In this document: positions 46,081-54,160 of the stretch, piece after piece
How positions within the stretch are numbered: position 1 is the stretch's first letter
Layout of the letters: each line of letters begins with the position of its first letter
DNA from: Zeaxanthinibacter sp. PT1
GTDB lineage: Bacteria; Bacteroidota; Bacteroidia; Flavobacteriales; Flavobacteriaceae
Length of the DNA stretch: 64,000 bases
NCBI RefSeq assembly: GCF_028464225.1
Contig: NZ_JAQPCN010000002.1
Coordinates: 372,001 to 436,000 of the forward strand
Reading direction: 5' to 3'
Program-made: the position numbers and the translations under genes
Notes under the pieces: model-generated
What the model was told of the DNA's origin: nothing
What the model saw: only the letters and a program-made list of their open reading frames with translations
Database searches by the model: none

Positions 46081-48036
46081 CTATTTAAAGTTAAACCAGA
46101 AACGAACACCTTCGGTAGTATTATCAATATTCAGGGTAGACTGTAGCTGGTTCACCAGGCGATTCATCAGTCGTATCCCCATAGAGGAATTTGTGCGCTC
46201 GTCCGAATCTTCGGATAGTCCCACCCCGTTATCTGTGTATTCAAAAAAGCCCTGATCCCCGTTCTTTCTCAGGTGGATGTAGATCTTACCGTTATCCACG
46301 TGTTCCGGGAAAGCATATTTAAATGAATTAGAGACGAGCTCGTTCAGGATGAGTCCAAAAGGAATTGCTCGATCAATATCCAGTTCTACCCCCTCTGCAT
46401 CTATAGTGATATTAATACTGTGGCCTCCTTTCTTAAAGACAGACTGCACACTGTTCACCAGGCTCTCTATATAGCCCTGCATCTCTATAACAGACAGATC
46501 GTCGTTCTGGTACAGTTTCTGGTGAATAAGAGCCATGGCCTTAACACGGCTTTTCCCTTCCTCCAGGGCTTCTATAGCGGCTTTACTCCGGGTATTTTTT
46601 GTCTGCAGGCTTAAGAGACTGGAAACCATTTGCAGGTTGTTTTTAACCCGGTGGTGAATCTCCTTCAGCAGGGAGTCTTTCTCAACTAGTGAGTTCTCTA
46701 TAATGTGTTTCTGTTCTGCAATAAGCCTCTGGTTCTTAATACTTTTTAAGTAAGCATAGACCAGCCCGGCAAAGCCCAATAAGGTAAAGATAAGACTGAT
46801 GAAGACCAGGTTGATCCGCTCATCCTTTGCCTGCATTTCACTCCTCGCCCGCTCCATTTCCAGTTTCTGAGCATCGATCATCCGCCTGGAATTAGCCAGG
46901 TCTTCCTGGGCCACAACGGCGACCAACTGCTGTTTTTTAATAGAGGATTCGTTGAAGTCTATAGAATCGAGTAAACGGAAATTCTTCCTCAGGAAAAAGC
47001 TTTCGTTCCGGAAATCCTGCATCTTGTTATAGTAGGCAGCCAATAAGCGATTCTTTTTAAGGATATTTTCCACCTTCTTAAACTGGAAATTCTTATCAAG
47101 GTACCGCTTGGCCATATCGTAATTCTCTAGCTGCAGGTGAGCCTCGGAAAGCGCCAGTGAATTTTCTATCACATCGGAAGAATACTGACCGATGCTGTTC
47201 TCATCAATGATCGCAATACTGTTTTCCAGGTACGGAATAGCTTCTTTATACTGCCCCAGCTGAACATAACACTTACCGATATTACCTTCTATCACGCCCC
47301 TCAAAAACTTTCCCTTAACAATTTCTTTCTCAGTCTTAACCCGGCTGAGATCGTTCAGGTAAACCTCGATAAATCCTTTAGCTTTAGAAAGGTTAGTGAT
47401 GGCAGTAGACGGAGATTTATCAAGTCTCAGGTAATTCCCTACATTATTATGGTACGCCGCCAGCCCGTAAAAATCATCTTCAGCAATGGTCTTCTTTACC
47501 TCCATGATGTAATCATTCATGGCCTTACGGTGCAACCCAAGGTTAGAATAAATATCGTAAAAGGCTATGTTTTCGGTAATACCGAGTTCTCTTTTTTCTT
47601 TCCTGATGTCTATCTGTTTATCAAAGAACTGCAACTGGGCGTAAGTATCATCCATCAGGTCTAACAAAATTTCTTTTGTTTCCGGCGGCATGTGGTCTTT
47701 CCCGGCATAAAGCACATTGGCAATGGCAATGCTCTTATCATAATCACCCATATCGTAATAGATCTGGGCCTGCATTAGTCGGAACTGTTTTGAGGCGAGG
47801 GAATCCCCCACCTTTTCTGTGATGTTCAGGTAAGCATTGACCACGTCAAGCCAGTCATAGGCAGAATTGTCATTGTAACGATTAGGAGTTTCAAAAAAGA
47901 AATTGAATTTCTCCGTCGGGTCTTCAGTTTCTTCAAAGCGTTTCAGCAAATTGTTCTCTCCGCTGAATTCCTGTGCAACGGCAGGCTGTAGCGCAATAAA
48001 AAGAAACAGAATTATGTGAGCAGCGTACTTTAGCAT
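46081..48036 (-). CDS. Sensor histidine kinase with TPR sensor region (HisKA_2 type)
   Basis: The 651-aa protein has a signal peptide, a periplasmic region of tetratricopeptide-like repeats (about residues 60-380), one membrane helix (LVFISLIFTLLGFAGLVYAY, about 410-430), a HisKA_2 dimerisation domain with the phosphoacceptor H461 in LLKEIHHRVKNNLQM, and a C-terminal HATPase with LNELVSNSFKYAF (N box) and DNGVGLS (G box). Kinases of this type usually signal to LytTR or receiver proteins; the only candidate nearby is the broken response regulator at 48682-49388. Two candidate sRNA genes lie between them. Confidence 0.93.
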   Translation of the reverse strand: MLKYAAHIILFLFIALQPAVAQEFSGENNLLKRFEETEDPTEKFNFFFETPNRYNDNSAYDWLDVVNAYLNITEKVGDSLASKQFRLMQAQIYYDMGDYDKSIAIANVLYAGKDHMPPETKEILLDLMDDTYAQLQFFDKQIDIRKEKRELGITENIAFYDIYSNLGLHRKAMNDYIMEVKKTIAEDDFYGLAAYHNNVGNYLRLDKSPSTAITNLSKAKGFIEVYLNDLSRVKTEKEIVKGKFLRGVIEGNIGKCYVQLGQYKEAIPYLENSIAIIDENSIGQYSSDVIENSLALSEAHLQLENYDMAKRYLDKNFQFKKVENILKKNRLLAAYYNKMQDFRNESFFLRKNFRLLDSIDFNESSIKKQQLVAVVAQEDLANSRRMIDAQKLEMERARSEMQAKDERINLVFISLIFTLLGFAGLVYAYLKSIKNQRLIAEQKHIIENSLVEKDSLLKEIHHRVKNNLQMVSSLLSLQTKNTRSKAAIEALEEGKSRVKAMALIHQKLYQNDDLSVIEMQGYIESLVNSVQSVFKKGGHSINITIDAEGVELDIDRAIPFGLILNELVSNSFKYAFPEHVDNGKIYIHLRKNGDQGFFEYTDNGVGLSEDSDERTNSSMGIRLMNRLVNQLQSTLNIDNTTEGVRFWFNFK

Positions 48037-48229
48037 GGTATACTTAACGTCATTGAATTCAACCAGAATTATTCGTTTCCTGGATCAGGAGGCAAAAAAA
48101 CAACTTTTTTTTATTCCTTGCCTGCTAACTCTTAACGATTATTAGCCGGTATTGTTGTGGCCGAGCCTCAGTATGTATTATTGCTTTATAGTTGTATGAA
48201 CTATGTGCAATTACTCATCGGGCAACATA

Positions 48230-48306
48230 TAAAAAAGGCTATGCAAAAATTGCACAGCCTTAAGCAGGTTTTGGTTATTGGGATAAGTTTTGGGACGTTG
48301 CGAACA
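48230..48306 (-). ncRNA. Candidate small RNA B (about 75 nt)
   Basis: Predicted transcript from about 48306 to a minus-strand terminator at 48230-48261, whose stem (AAGGCT-TGCAA with TTGCA-AGCCTT) is fully paired only in the minus-strand RNA, where the odd pair becomes G-U, and is followed by a T run. A TACCTTTG -7 element lies at 48313-48320. The 5' part is rich in C and A (CCCAAAAC, CCCAATAACC) and looks unstructured. A 66-codon frame overlaps the area but runs through the terminator and is rejected. Confidence 0.5.
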
Positions 48307-48312
48307 ACATCT

Positions 48313-48320
48313 CAAAGGTA
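48313..48320 (-). promoter_or_regulatory. TANNTTTG -7 element of candidate sRNA B
   Basis: TACCTTTG on the minus strand; the -33 element is not clear. Confidence 0.45.
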
Positions 48321-48458
48321 ACTGAAGATCACGAGCAGAATCTGAAATTGTTGTCAACTCCCCTAATGTTGTTGTAAAATGATACCCGCCCGAAAAAACA
48401 TTGCCGTACACCGGTAAAAGCTGTCATTTCATAGTAACTGTTAAACTTACCTGGCATC

Positions 48459-48537
48459 AAAAAAAAAGCCCCATCCGGTGGATGAGACTCTTTTACGAGA
48501 ACACTATATGAAAATGAAAATAACTATCTGATTAATT
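48459..48537 (-). ncRNA. Candidate small RNA A (about 75-80 nt)
   Basis: A minus-strand terminator at 48459-48488 (GTCTCATCC / GGATGGGGC, 9 bp with two G-U pairs that form only in the minus-strand RNA, then nine T) ends a short unit. Its promoter is at 48544-48575: TTTTG, a 19-bp spacer and TATTTTCG, close to the Bacteroidota consensus. Predicted RNA is about 78 nt, with no ORF longer than a few codons inside it. A 32-codon frame begins upstream of the promoter and ends at its edge. Confidence 0.5.
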
Positions 48538-48543
48538 ACCCTC

Positions 48544-48575
48544 CGAAAATACAGTGTTGTATGCGTTGCGCAAAA
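48544..48575 (-). promoter_or_regulatory. -33/-7 promoter of candidate sRNA A
   Basis: Minus-strand TTTTG (48571-48575), 19-bp spacer, TATTTTCG (48544-48551); one mismatch in the -7 element. Confidence 0.5.
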
Positions 48576-48635
48576 AGAATGTTGTAAAGTCCGTGAAAGT
48601 TGTGGTGTACTGAATTAGGTAAATGGTCATGCAAA

Positions 48636-48664
48636 AAAAAACGACCCAAAATGGGCCGTTTTTT
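48636..48664 (-). terminator. Terminator after the response-regulator remnant
   Basis: AACGACCCA / TGGGCCGTT with a 3-nt loop; the single mismatch becomes a G-U pair in the minus-strand RNA, which then has a run of nine T. Confidence 0.75.
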
Positions 48665-48681
48665 ATGTGATGTGAATGCGT

Positions 48682-49388
48682 TTAAGAATTCATCGATGAG
48701 ATGATAAACTCTTTGAATTCCTTGGATATCGGGATCAGCGTATTGTTGATCATAATATCCTTTGAATTGATGGCATCAATATGGTCTACGTTCACTATAT
48801 AGGACTTATGAGCCCTGTAAAACTTATGCTTTGGTAATTTCTCCAGGTAGTCTTTCAAAGGGGAGCGTACCAGGAATTTTTTATCGATTGTGTTCACCTC
48901 CAGGTACACATTATCGGCCTTTATAAACTGAATGTCTTCAAATTGAATCCTGTAGTATAGGTGTTGTTTCTTTACAAAAATCGAATCCTTCAGTACAGAG
49001 TTAGATACCACCTCGTCCTCATCGCTCTGCGGCGCATTGTCCTTTACCTTATCGCTGTAACTGAAATTGGATAAGGCGATCTCTATGGAGGTGTACAGGT
49101 CTTGTTGCTCGAAAGGTTTTACGAGGTAACCGTTAGGTTTTACCGTCTTTGCATTCTCAACGGTAGCCCTGTCTGAGTTGGAGGTGACGAAAATAAAAGG
49201 AATATTATAATTTTCCCGGATGTGTTTTCCCAGGTCAATACCTGTTTGGTCTTTAGCACCTCTTCGGCCTGTTCATAAACGATCACATTATCTACGATCT
49301 CGTAACCGATCTCCTCTAGCATTGACTGCATATCGTCGGCAATGATCACATTGTCCTCGACGATAAGAATCTTAATAGGTTGTTCCAA
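48682..49388 (-). pseudogene. LytTR response regulator, internally deleted and frameshifted
   Basis: The first 45 codons (from a TTG start at 49388) give a receiver-domain start, KILIVEDNVIIADDMQS to YEQAEEVL. At about 49255-49260 the coding sense passes to another frame, which reads AKDQTGIDLGKHIREN, FIFVTSNSD (switch Thr/Ser), VKPNGYLVKPF (conserved Lys) and then a complete LytTR DNA-binding domain (YYRIQFEDIQFIKADNVYL to the stop at 48682). About 15-16 residues that should contain the phosphoacceptor Asp are missing, and the frame change fits a deletion of 46 or 49 bp. The gene would produce only a short N-terminal fragment. It lies in the position of a partner for the kinase at 46081. A sequencing or assembly error is not excluded. 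Confidence 0.85.
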
Positions 49389-49419
49389 ATTTGTAAGGTT
49401 TAGTGGGTTGTCCTTATAT

Positions 49420-49427
49420 CAAAATTA
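49420..49427 (-). promoter_or_regulatory. TANNTTTG -7 element of the response regulator remnant
   Basis: TAATTTTG on the minus strand, overlapping the end of menA and 31 bp before the TTG start. Confidence 0.45.
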
Positions 49428-50339
49428 CAAAAAATAATTGAACGCGATAAAACAAAGAAAAGCCAGCAAAAATGTGCTGAGGGCTAATTTTTTGAGTTCG
49501 GGATCAAACATCCTGGGTTCTTTGATACCATAAACCGTACTGGTGTGGACGATTATCGGGATAAATGCCAACAGGTAAAAACTGGTCCAGGATAAGCCGG
49601 TGGTATACAGCGCAAAGGTGAGCATGCAAAGAAATGCTGCCCCTAACAGGATGTAATGATAAATTTTTCCCCGATCAAATCCCAGGTTTACCACAAGTGT
49701 AATTTTCCCGGCTTTTTTATCCGGGATACTATCTCTCAGATTATTCAGGTTAAGTACAGCTGTACTCAAAGCCCCAATGGTCATTGCCGGTAACAGTGAA
49801 ATTAAACTGAGCTCTTTAGTAAAAAGATACATAGTTCCCAGGACACTCAACAGTCCGAAGAACAGGAAGACAAAAAGATCACCCAGGCCTTTATAGCCGT
49901 AGGCTGATGCTCCCACTGTATAACGGATGGCTGCCCAAATACTGGCCAGGCCCAATCCTAAGAATATGGCAATTGTCCAGAACTCTGAGGGGGTAAATGC
50001 AGTAGCCAATAATACGGTGATCAGGATAATGTCTATAATGACAGAGATAATGATTCCTTTCTTGAGTTCTGATCTGCTCAGCAAACCTGACTGCAGCGCT
50101 CTTTCAGGACCTATCCTTTCTTCATTATCGGTACCCCTGACCCCGTCTCCATAATCGTTGGCAAAATTTGAGGTCACCTGCAGCCCTACCGTGGTAATGA
50201 GAGCTAAAATTAGTATGGTGGTATCCGGTTCCAGGTACAATGCCGCAAGAGCGGCACCCATCAATATGCCGGAAAGGGATAGTGGCAGTGTTCGCAACCT
50301 GGCAGCGTAGAACCAGGCCCTTATTTTATTTGAAATCAA
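49425..50339 (-). CDS. menA: 1,4-Dihydroxy-2-naphthoate polyprenyltransferase
   Basis: MenA attaches the polyprenyl side chain to DHNA in the inner membrane, giving demethylmenaquinone. The 304-aa UbiA-superfamily protein has about 8-9 helices and the prenyl-diphosphate motif NFANDYGDGVRGTD, and a second LNLNNLRDSIPDKKAG motif. The start is a TTG at 50339 that overlaps the TGA of the upstream SPOR-like gene (TTGA); no ATG occurs before residue 27, which is too late for the first helix, so a coupled TTG start is likely. Confidence 0.93.
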   Translation of the reverse strand: MISNKIRAWFYAARLRTLPLSLSGILMGAALAALYLEPDTTILILALITTVGLQVTSNFANDYGDGVRGTDNEERIGPERALQSGLLSRSELKKGIIISVIIDIILITVLLATAFTPSEFWTIAIFLGLGLASIWAAIRYTVGASAYGYKGLGDLFVFLFFGLLSVLGTMYLFTKELSLISLLPAMTIGALSTAVLNLNNLRDSIPDKKAGKITLVVNLGFDRGKIYHYILLGAAFLCMLTFALYTTGLSWTSFYLLAFIPIIVHTSTVYGIKEPRMFDPELKKLALSTFLLAFLCFIAFNYFL

Positions 50340-50941
50340 TACGGATTCTCAATTTTAATGCGTTTCCCATCTTTATAAGAAGCGACAAAGGCGTCCTGGA
50401 ATCCCATATCTACTAACTGTTTCCTGAATTTCTGTGCCTCGCCGAGCGTCTCAAAATTACCAAGAGAATAGGAATAGAAAGGGTTCGTTTTAACAAACAT
50501 GGTATTGGTCAGAGCTTCTGAAGCAAGGGTCACGTTATTGTCTACAAAAGATTTGATCTGAACGGAATAGATGAGATCTTTTTCAAGGAATTTCTTAGCG
50601 AGGTAAAACTCCTTCACCAGGCTAAGCTCTTCGTTCTGCCTCCTCAGGTTGTCTATCCTGTTCTTTACAGCATCCAGACTATCCAGGGACATCACCATAT
50701 TGTTGGAATTAAATCCCTGCTGCTGTTTACTGCTACTGTAGCCTGCAGAAAAAGAAGTGAAAGCCAGGGCACCGACGAGAAAAACCCCCGTAATCCCGGC
50801 CAGGATGTTCCTCTGAATCTTACTTCGCTTCAGTTCTTTGTTCTTAAATTTGATCTGATCCAGTAAACGTTCGTTGATGATCTGGGCCTTGTCAATATCC
50901 TTGTGCAATTCCAGCAGATCGCTTTCCTCAATGAATGGCAT
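50336..50941 (-). CDS. Membrane-anchored SPOR-like protein (hypothetical)
   Basis: The 201-aa protein has a cytoplasmic N-terminal coiled-coil segment (residues 1-45), one membrane helix (NILAGITGVFLVGALAFTSF, about 45-65), a second coiled region (about 85-115) and a C-terminal beta-rich domain (SVQIKSFVDNNV then NPFYSYSLGNFETLGEAQKF and FVASYKDGKRI) with the look of a SPOR peptidoglycan-binding domain. It overlaps menA by 4 bp. A role in quinone synthesis is not evident. SPOR identity is moderately sure. Confidence 0.75.
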   Translation of the reverse strand: MPFIEESDLLELHKDIDKAQIINERLLDQIKFKNKELKRSKIQRNILAGITGVFLVGALAFTSFSAGYSSSKQQQGFNSNNMVMSLDSLDAVKNRIDNLRRQNEELSLVKEFYLAKKFLEKDLIYSVQIKSFVDNNVTLASEALTNTMFVKTNPFYSYSLGNFETLGEAQKFRKQLVDMGFQDAFVASYKDGKRIKIENPY

Positions 50942-51068
50942 ATGTTGTGCTTTTGGTGGCGTTCAAAATGTGGTTATTAAAGAGCTAACTCTCAACAAAA
51001 TAATCAAGGTTAAAACAAATATATATCTTTTGTCCCAAGTTTAGCACTCGGAAGATGTATTTCATCGA

Positions 51069-51899
51069 TCAGACCTTATATATACCGTCCTCGCGTATTT
51101 CTATTTTTCGTTCCCTGTACAGGGTTCCAATGGCTTTTTTAAATGTCTTCTTACTCATTTGCAATTGCGCCTTGATCTGTTCCGGGTCTGATTTATCATG
51201 TAATTTCAATACACCGTCAGACTCCTGCAAAATCCGAAAGATTTTATCGGCCGATTCCTCCCTGTTCTTATCGCCCAGGGGAGCCAGTGAAATATCCAGC
51301 TTGTTATCCTGTCTTACCGTCTTCACATAACCTTTGAGCTCGTCTCCTACCCTGATCTGCTTAAATACATCACTACTGTAAACAAGCCCCTTGTGTTTCT
51401 TGTTCACAATCACATCCCATCCCAGGTCCGCTTTCCTGCTGACCAATAGCGAGACCTCATCTCCTTCTGCTACTGCCAGCTCGTTATTACTCAGGAATCC
51501 ATCCAGTTTTGTGGATCCTACTAAACGGAAAGTTTTATCGTCCAGGAAACAATATACAACGTACCATTGCCCCGCTTCTATCCTGCTTCGTTGTTGTTTA
51601 AATGGGACCAGCAAATGCTTTTCAAGACCCCAATCCATAAAGGCGCCGATGTTGTTCACTTCTTCGGCCCTGAGGAAACCAAAATCATTTCGCTTTATAC
51701 GGGGCTTCAATGTCGTGGCAACCGGGCGTTCTTCATGATCCAGGTAACAGAATACCTCTATTTCATCACCGATCTCGTAATCTTCAGGCACATATTTGTT
51801 CGGTAAAAGAAGATCATCCACGTCGTCATCACCCAGGAACAGACCAACACTGGTGCTCCTCAGGATCGTTAATTTATTGTAGTTTCCTATTTCTATCAT
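51069..51899 (-). CDS. CvfB-like S1 RNA-binding protein
   Basis: The 276-aa protein has the CvfB layout: repeated S1-like OB domains (LFLGDDDVDDLLLPNKYVP, then AFMDWGLEKHLLVPFKQQR, KGLVYSSDVFKQIRVGDELKG) and a C-terminal winged helix (about residues 210-276, LHDKSDPEQIKAQLQMSKKT). CvfB proteins bind RNA and affect virulence gene expression in Staphylococcus; the role here is unknown. A TACCTTTG -7 element lies 4 bp before the ATG, so the message is likely leaderless. Confidence 0.88.
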   Translation of the reverse strand: MIEIGNYNKLTILRSTSVGLFLGDDDVDDLLLPNKYVPEDYEIGDEIEVFCYLDHEERPVATTLKPRIKRNDFGFLRAEEVNNIGAFMDWGLEKHLLVPFKQQRSRIEAGQWYVVYCFLDDKTFRLVGSTKLDGFLSNNELAVAEGDEVSLLVSRKADLGWDVIVNKKHKGLVYSSDVFKQIRVGDELKGYVKTVRQDNKLDISLAPLGDKNREESADKIFRILQESDGVLKLHDKSDPEQIKAQLQMSKKTFKKAIGTLYRERKIEIREDGIYKV

Positions 51900-51903
51900 G
51901 CGA

Positions 51904-51911
51904 CAAAGGTA
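51904..51911 (-). promoter_or_regulatory. TANNTTTG -7 element of cvfB-like gene (leaderless)
   Basis: TACCTTTG on the minus strand, with only 4 bp between the element and the ATG at 51899. Confidence 0.55.
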
Positions 51912-51982
51912 CGTCTAAATTACACTGATAAAAAAAGCTGTTTCCGCGAGAAAACAGCTTTGAAGGCTTTTAATAGTGGTTG

Positions 51983-52327
51983 TTAATTGTAAATAGACTC
52001 TTTGTTAAAATGCTTAGCAAGCATATAATAAACAACCGCACGATATTTAGTGCGTTCGGATGAACCGTATTTCTCCATTACTTTTTTAATCCCGGCCATA
52101 AGCTCAGGGCTGTCTTTCATCCCCAATTTTTTCATCAGGAAATTCTTTTTAACTGTTTCCAGTTCTTTTTCATCTGTCCCGGAAACCGTAGAAGCATCAC
52201 GGTTATAAATTGCCGGTCCTAGACCCTTGGCGACGTTTTCCAATAAAGTCATGTCCGGGGAAGCTCCAAACTTTTCCTTTACATGGGCCGCGTACTTCTG
52301 CACTAATTCATCTCTTTTACTACTCAT
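51983..52327 (-). CDS. DUF2853 family protein
   Basis: The 114-aa protein is mostly helical with the DUF2853 pattern: VQKYAAHVKEKFGASPD, ETVKKNFLMKKLGMKDS and YRAVVYYMLAKHF. Function unknown. It follows menD by 38 bp on the same strand, the order often seen in flavobacterial men clusters, where menB usually sits next in line; here cvfB follows instead. Confidence 0.88.
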   Translation of the reverse strand: MSSKRDELVQKYAAHVKEKFGASPDMTLLENVAKGLGPAIYNRDASTVSGTDEKELETVKKNFLMKKLGMKDSPELMAGIKKVMEKYGSSERTKYRAVVYYMLAKHFNKESIYN

Positions 52328-52365
52328 GGTGTTATTTACTTAGGATTAAAAAGTTAACGATGTTC

Positions 52366-54120
52366 CTAAGATATAAAATCGAAGTACTTTAACAAAATTT
52401 TATTATTTATGGTCCTCGGTGTACAGATCTCCAATAAGCGGGGTTGATCAGAAGGCTTGAAGAAGTCCTGTAACAGGGAATCCAGTTCTGACTCATTCAT
52501 CGCCCTGTCATGCTGTAATCCGTACATCTTACAACTATGCTCCAGGTTCAGATCCTGTGTAGTTTCAAAATAGGTTTGAAAATTCTCGGTCTCCTCTGCC
52601 CCGGGAAGTATCCTGAAGATTCCCCCTCCCCCGTTGTTGATCACTATGATCCTGAAATCATCCCTGAGGTAATTATTCCAGAGGCCATTGGTATCGTAAA
52701 GGAAGCTGAGGTCCCCGGTAATGAGCAAGGCAGGACCATCAGCCTTGTAGGCTGCTCCTACTGCCGTGCTGGTACTACCTTCAATTCCACTAGTGCCCCG
52801 GTTACAATATACCCGGACCGAAGGGTGCAGATCAAATAATTGAGAGTAACGGATTGTGGAACTGTTAGCGAGCTGTAGCCTGGTATTTTCAGGAATATAT
52901 TCTACCACGCTGCTAAATGCCTTAAAATCGGAAAAGGGAATCTGTTCCAAATAGACCGATCTTCTTTCCCTGTACTGTTCTTTGACCGATGTCCAATAGG
53001 GTTGGTAATCACTCGGGACCTCAGTGGTCCTGGGCAGGAAAGAACATAGAAAATCAGCAGGGTGTTGGCGAAAATGATGATCCAGGCAAAAGAAAGTATC
53101 ATAAGCTTTTTTCGGGTCCAAATGCCAGTGGCTCAGGGGACGGTATTCCCTTAAAAACGCTTTAATCTTCTTAGAGACGATCATTCCCCCGAAAGTGAGT
53201 AATATTTCCGGGCGCAGTTTTTCAAACAATTCCTGTTTATTTTCAGACTTCTCTATGGGTGCAACGATACTATCGATGCTGGGGAAAAAAGCGTTATGCG
53301 ATAAATTGGATGTAGTTTCTGTCAATACGATCACAGACGGATCATTGGCGAGCTGATCCAGGAGCAACTGGGGGATAGCCCCGGCTGGTAATGAACCTAC
53401 CAGGACCATTTTCTTTGCAGATCTATTCCAGGTAGCTGCGTAGCCTTCCAAAACTTCCTGCACCCCTGGTCGCTGCACAGTAAATGTACCGGCAGGTTGC
53501 GGAACCGAAGGCGACTGCTGTGTCTGGTATAGTGGCTCCTCGAACGGACAATTAAGATGTACAGGGGCTTTTTCGGTTAGGGCGATCCGGAAAGCTTCCT
53601 GAATACGGTTTTCGTTAAACTGTTGAATTTCTTCTTGTTGCCGTTCCATTTCATCACCCGTAATCATAGCAGGCTGTAGCTGTGTGATGGTTGCTGTTGC
53701 ATGGATAACATCCTGCTTCAGGTTAGCACTGTAGTTTACATGAGCTTCCAGGACCTTTGGTTGCCTTATGGTCTGACCATCACCTATGTCTATCTTATAT
53801 GCCGGTCTGTCTGCCGATATAACCAGCATAGGAATATCACTATAGAAGGCTTCGGCCACTGCAGGGTAGTAATTCAGCAGGGCGCTACCGGAGGTACATA
53901 AAATAACGACCCCCTCCTTCTTCTCCTGGGTTAAACCCATGGCAAAGAATGCCGCACTTCGCTCATCTACAATGCTGAAACAATTAAAGAAGGGGTCTTC
54001 AGTAAATCCTATGGTCAGGGGGGCATTCCTGGAACCTGGAGAGATTACGATGTTCTTTATGCCCCAGGCCTTGCAATATAAAACTATGGTCTGGGCCAAT
54101 GGAATGCTGGAATATTTCAT
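52366..54120 (-). CDS. menD: SEPHCHC synthase (MenD)
   Basis: MenD is the thiamine-diphosphate enzyme that adds succinic semialdehyde (from 2-oxoglutarate) to isochorismate. The 584-aa protein has the three-domain ThDP layout: the N-terminal Pyr domain with ISPGSRNAPLTIGF and the activating Glu in SIVDERSAAFFA, a middle domain, and the C-terminal PP domain with GDLSFLYDTNGLW...NN. It lies 40 bp after menF. Confidence 0.95.
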   Translation of the reverse strand: MKYSSIPLAQTIVLYCKAWGIKNIVISPGSRNAPLTIGFTEDPFFNCFSIVDERSAAFFAMGLTQEKKEGVVILCTSGSALLNYYPAVAEAFYSDIPMLVISADRPAYKIDIGDGQTIRQPKVLEAHVNYSANLKQDVIHATATITQLQPAMITGDEMERQQEEIQQFNENRIQEAFRIALTEKAPVHLNCPFEEPLYQTQQSPSVPQPAGTFTVQRPGVQEVLEGYAATWNRSAKKMVLVGSLPAGAIPQLLLDQLANDPSVIVLTETTSNLSHNAFFPSIDSIVAPIEKSENKQELFEKLRPEILLTFGGMIVSKKIKAFLREYRPLSHWHLDPKKAYDTFFCLDHHFRQHPADFLCSFLPRTTEVPSDYQPYWTSVKEQYRERRSVYLEQIPFSDFKAFSSVVEYIPENTRLQLANSSTIRYSQLFDLHPSVRVYCNRGTSGIEGSTSTAVGAAYKADGPALLITGDLSFLYDTNGLWNNYLRDDFRIIVINNGGGGIFRILPGAEETENFQTYFETTQDLNLEHSCKMYGLQHDRAMNESELDSLLQDFFKPSDQPRLLEICTPRTINNKILLKYFDFIS

Positions 54121-54160
54121 AAACAGTGCAAAAATACAATGCCCGTGGAATAATTGCGAA

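Noticed and set aside
48211..48411. A 66-codon minus-strand frame between the kinase and the response regulator
   Set aside because: It starts with GTG, runs through a strong terminator hairpin with its T run, and has no coding character; a small RNA fits better.
48541..48632. A 32-codon frame in the same intergenic region (ATG near 48630, minus strand)
   Set aside because: It covers the predicted promoter of sRNA A and has no conserved features; short chance frame.
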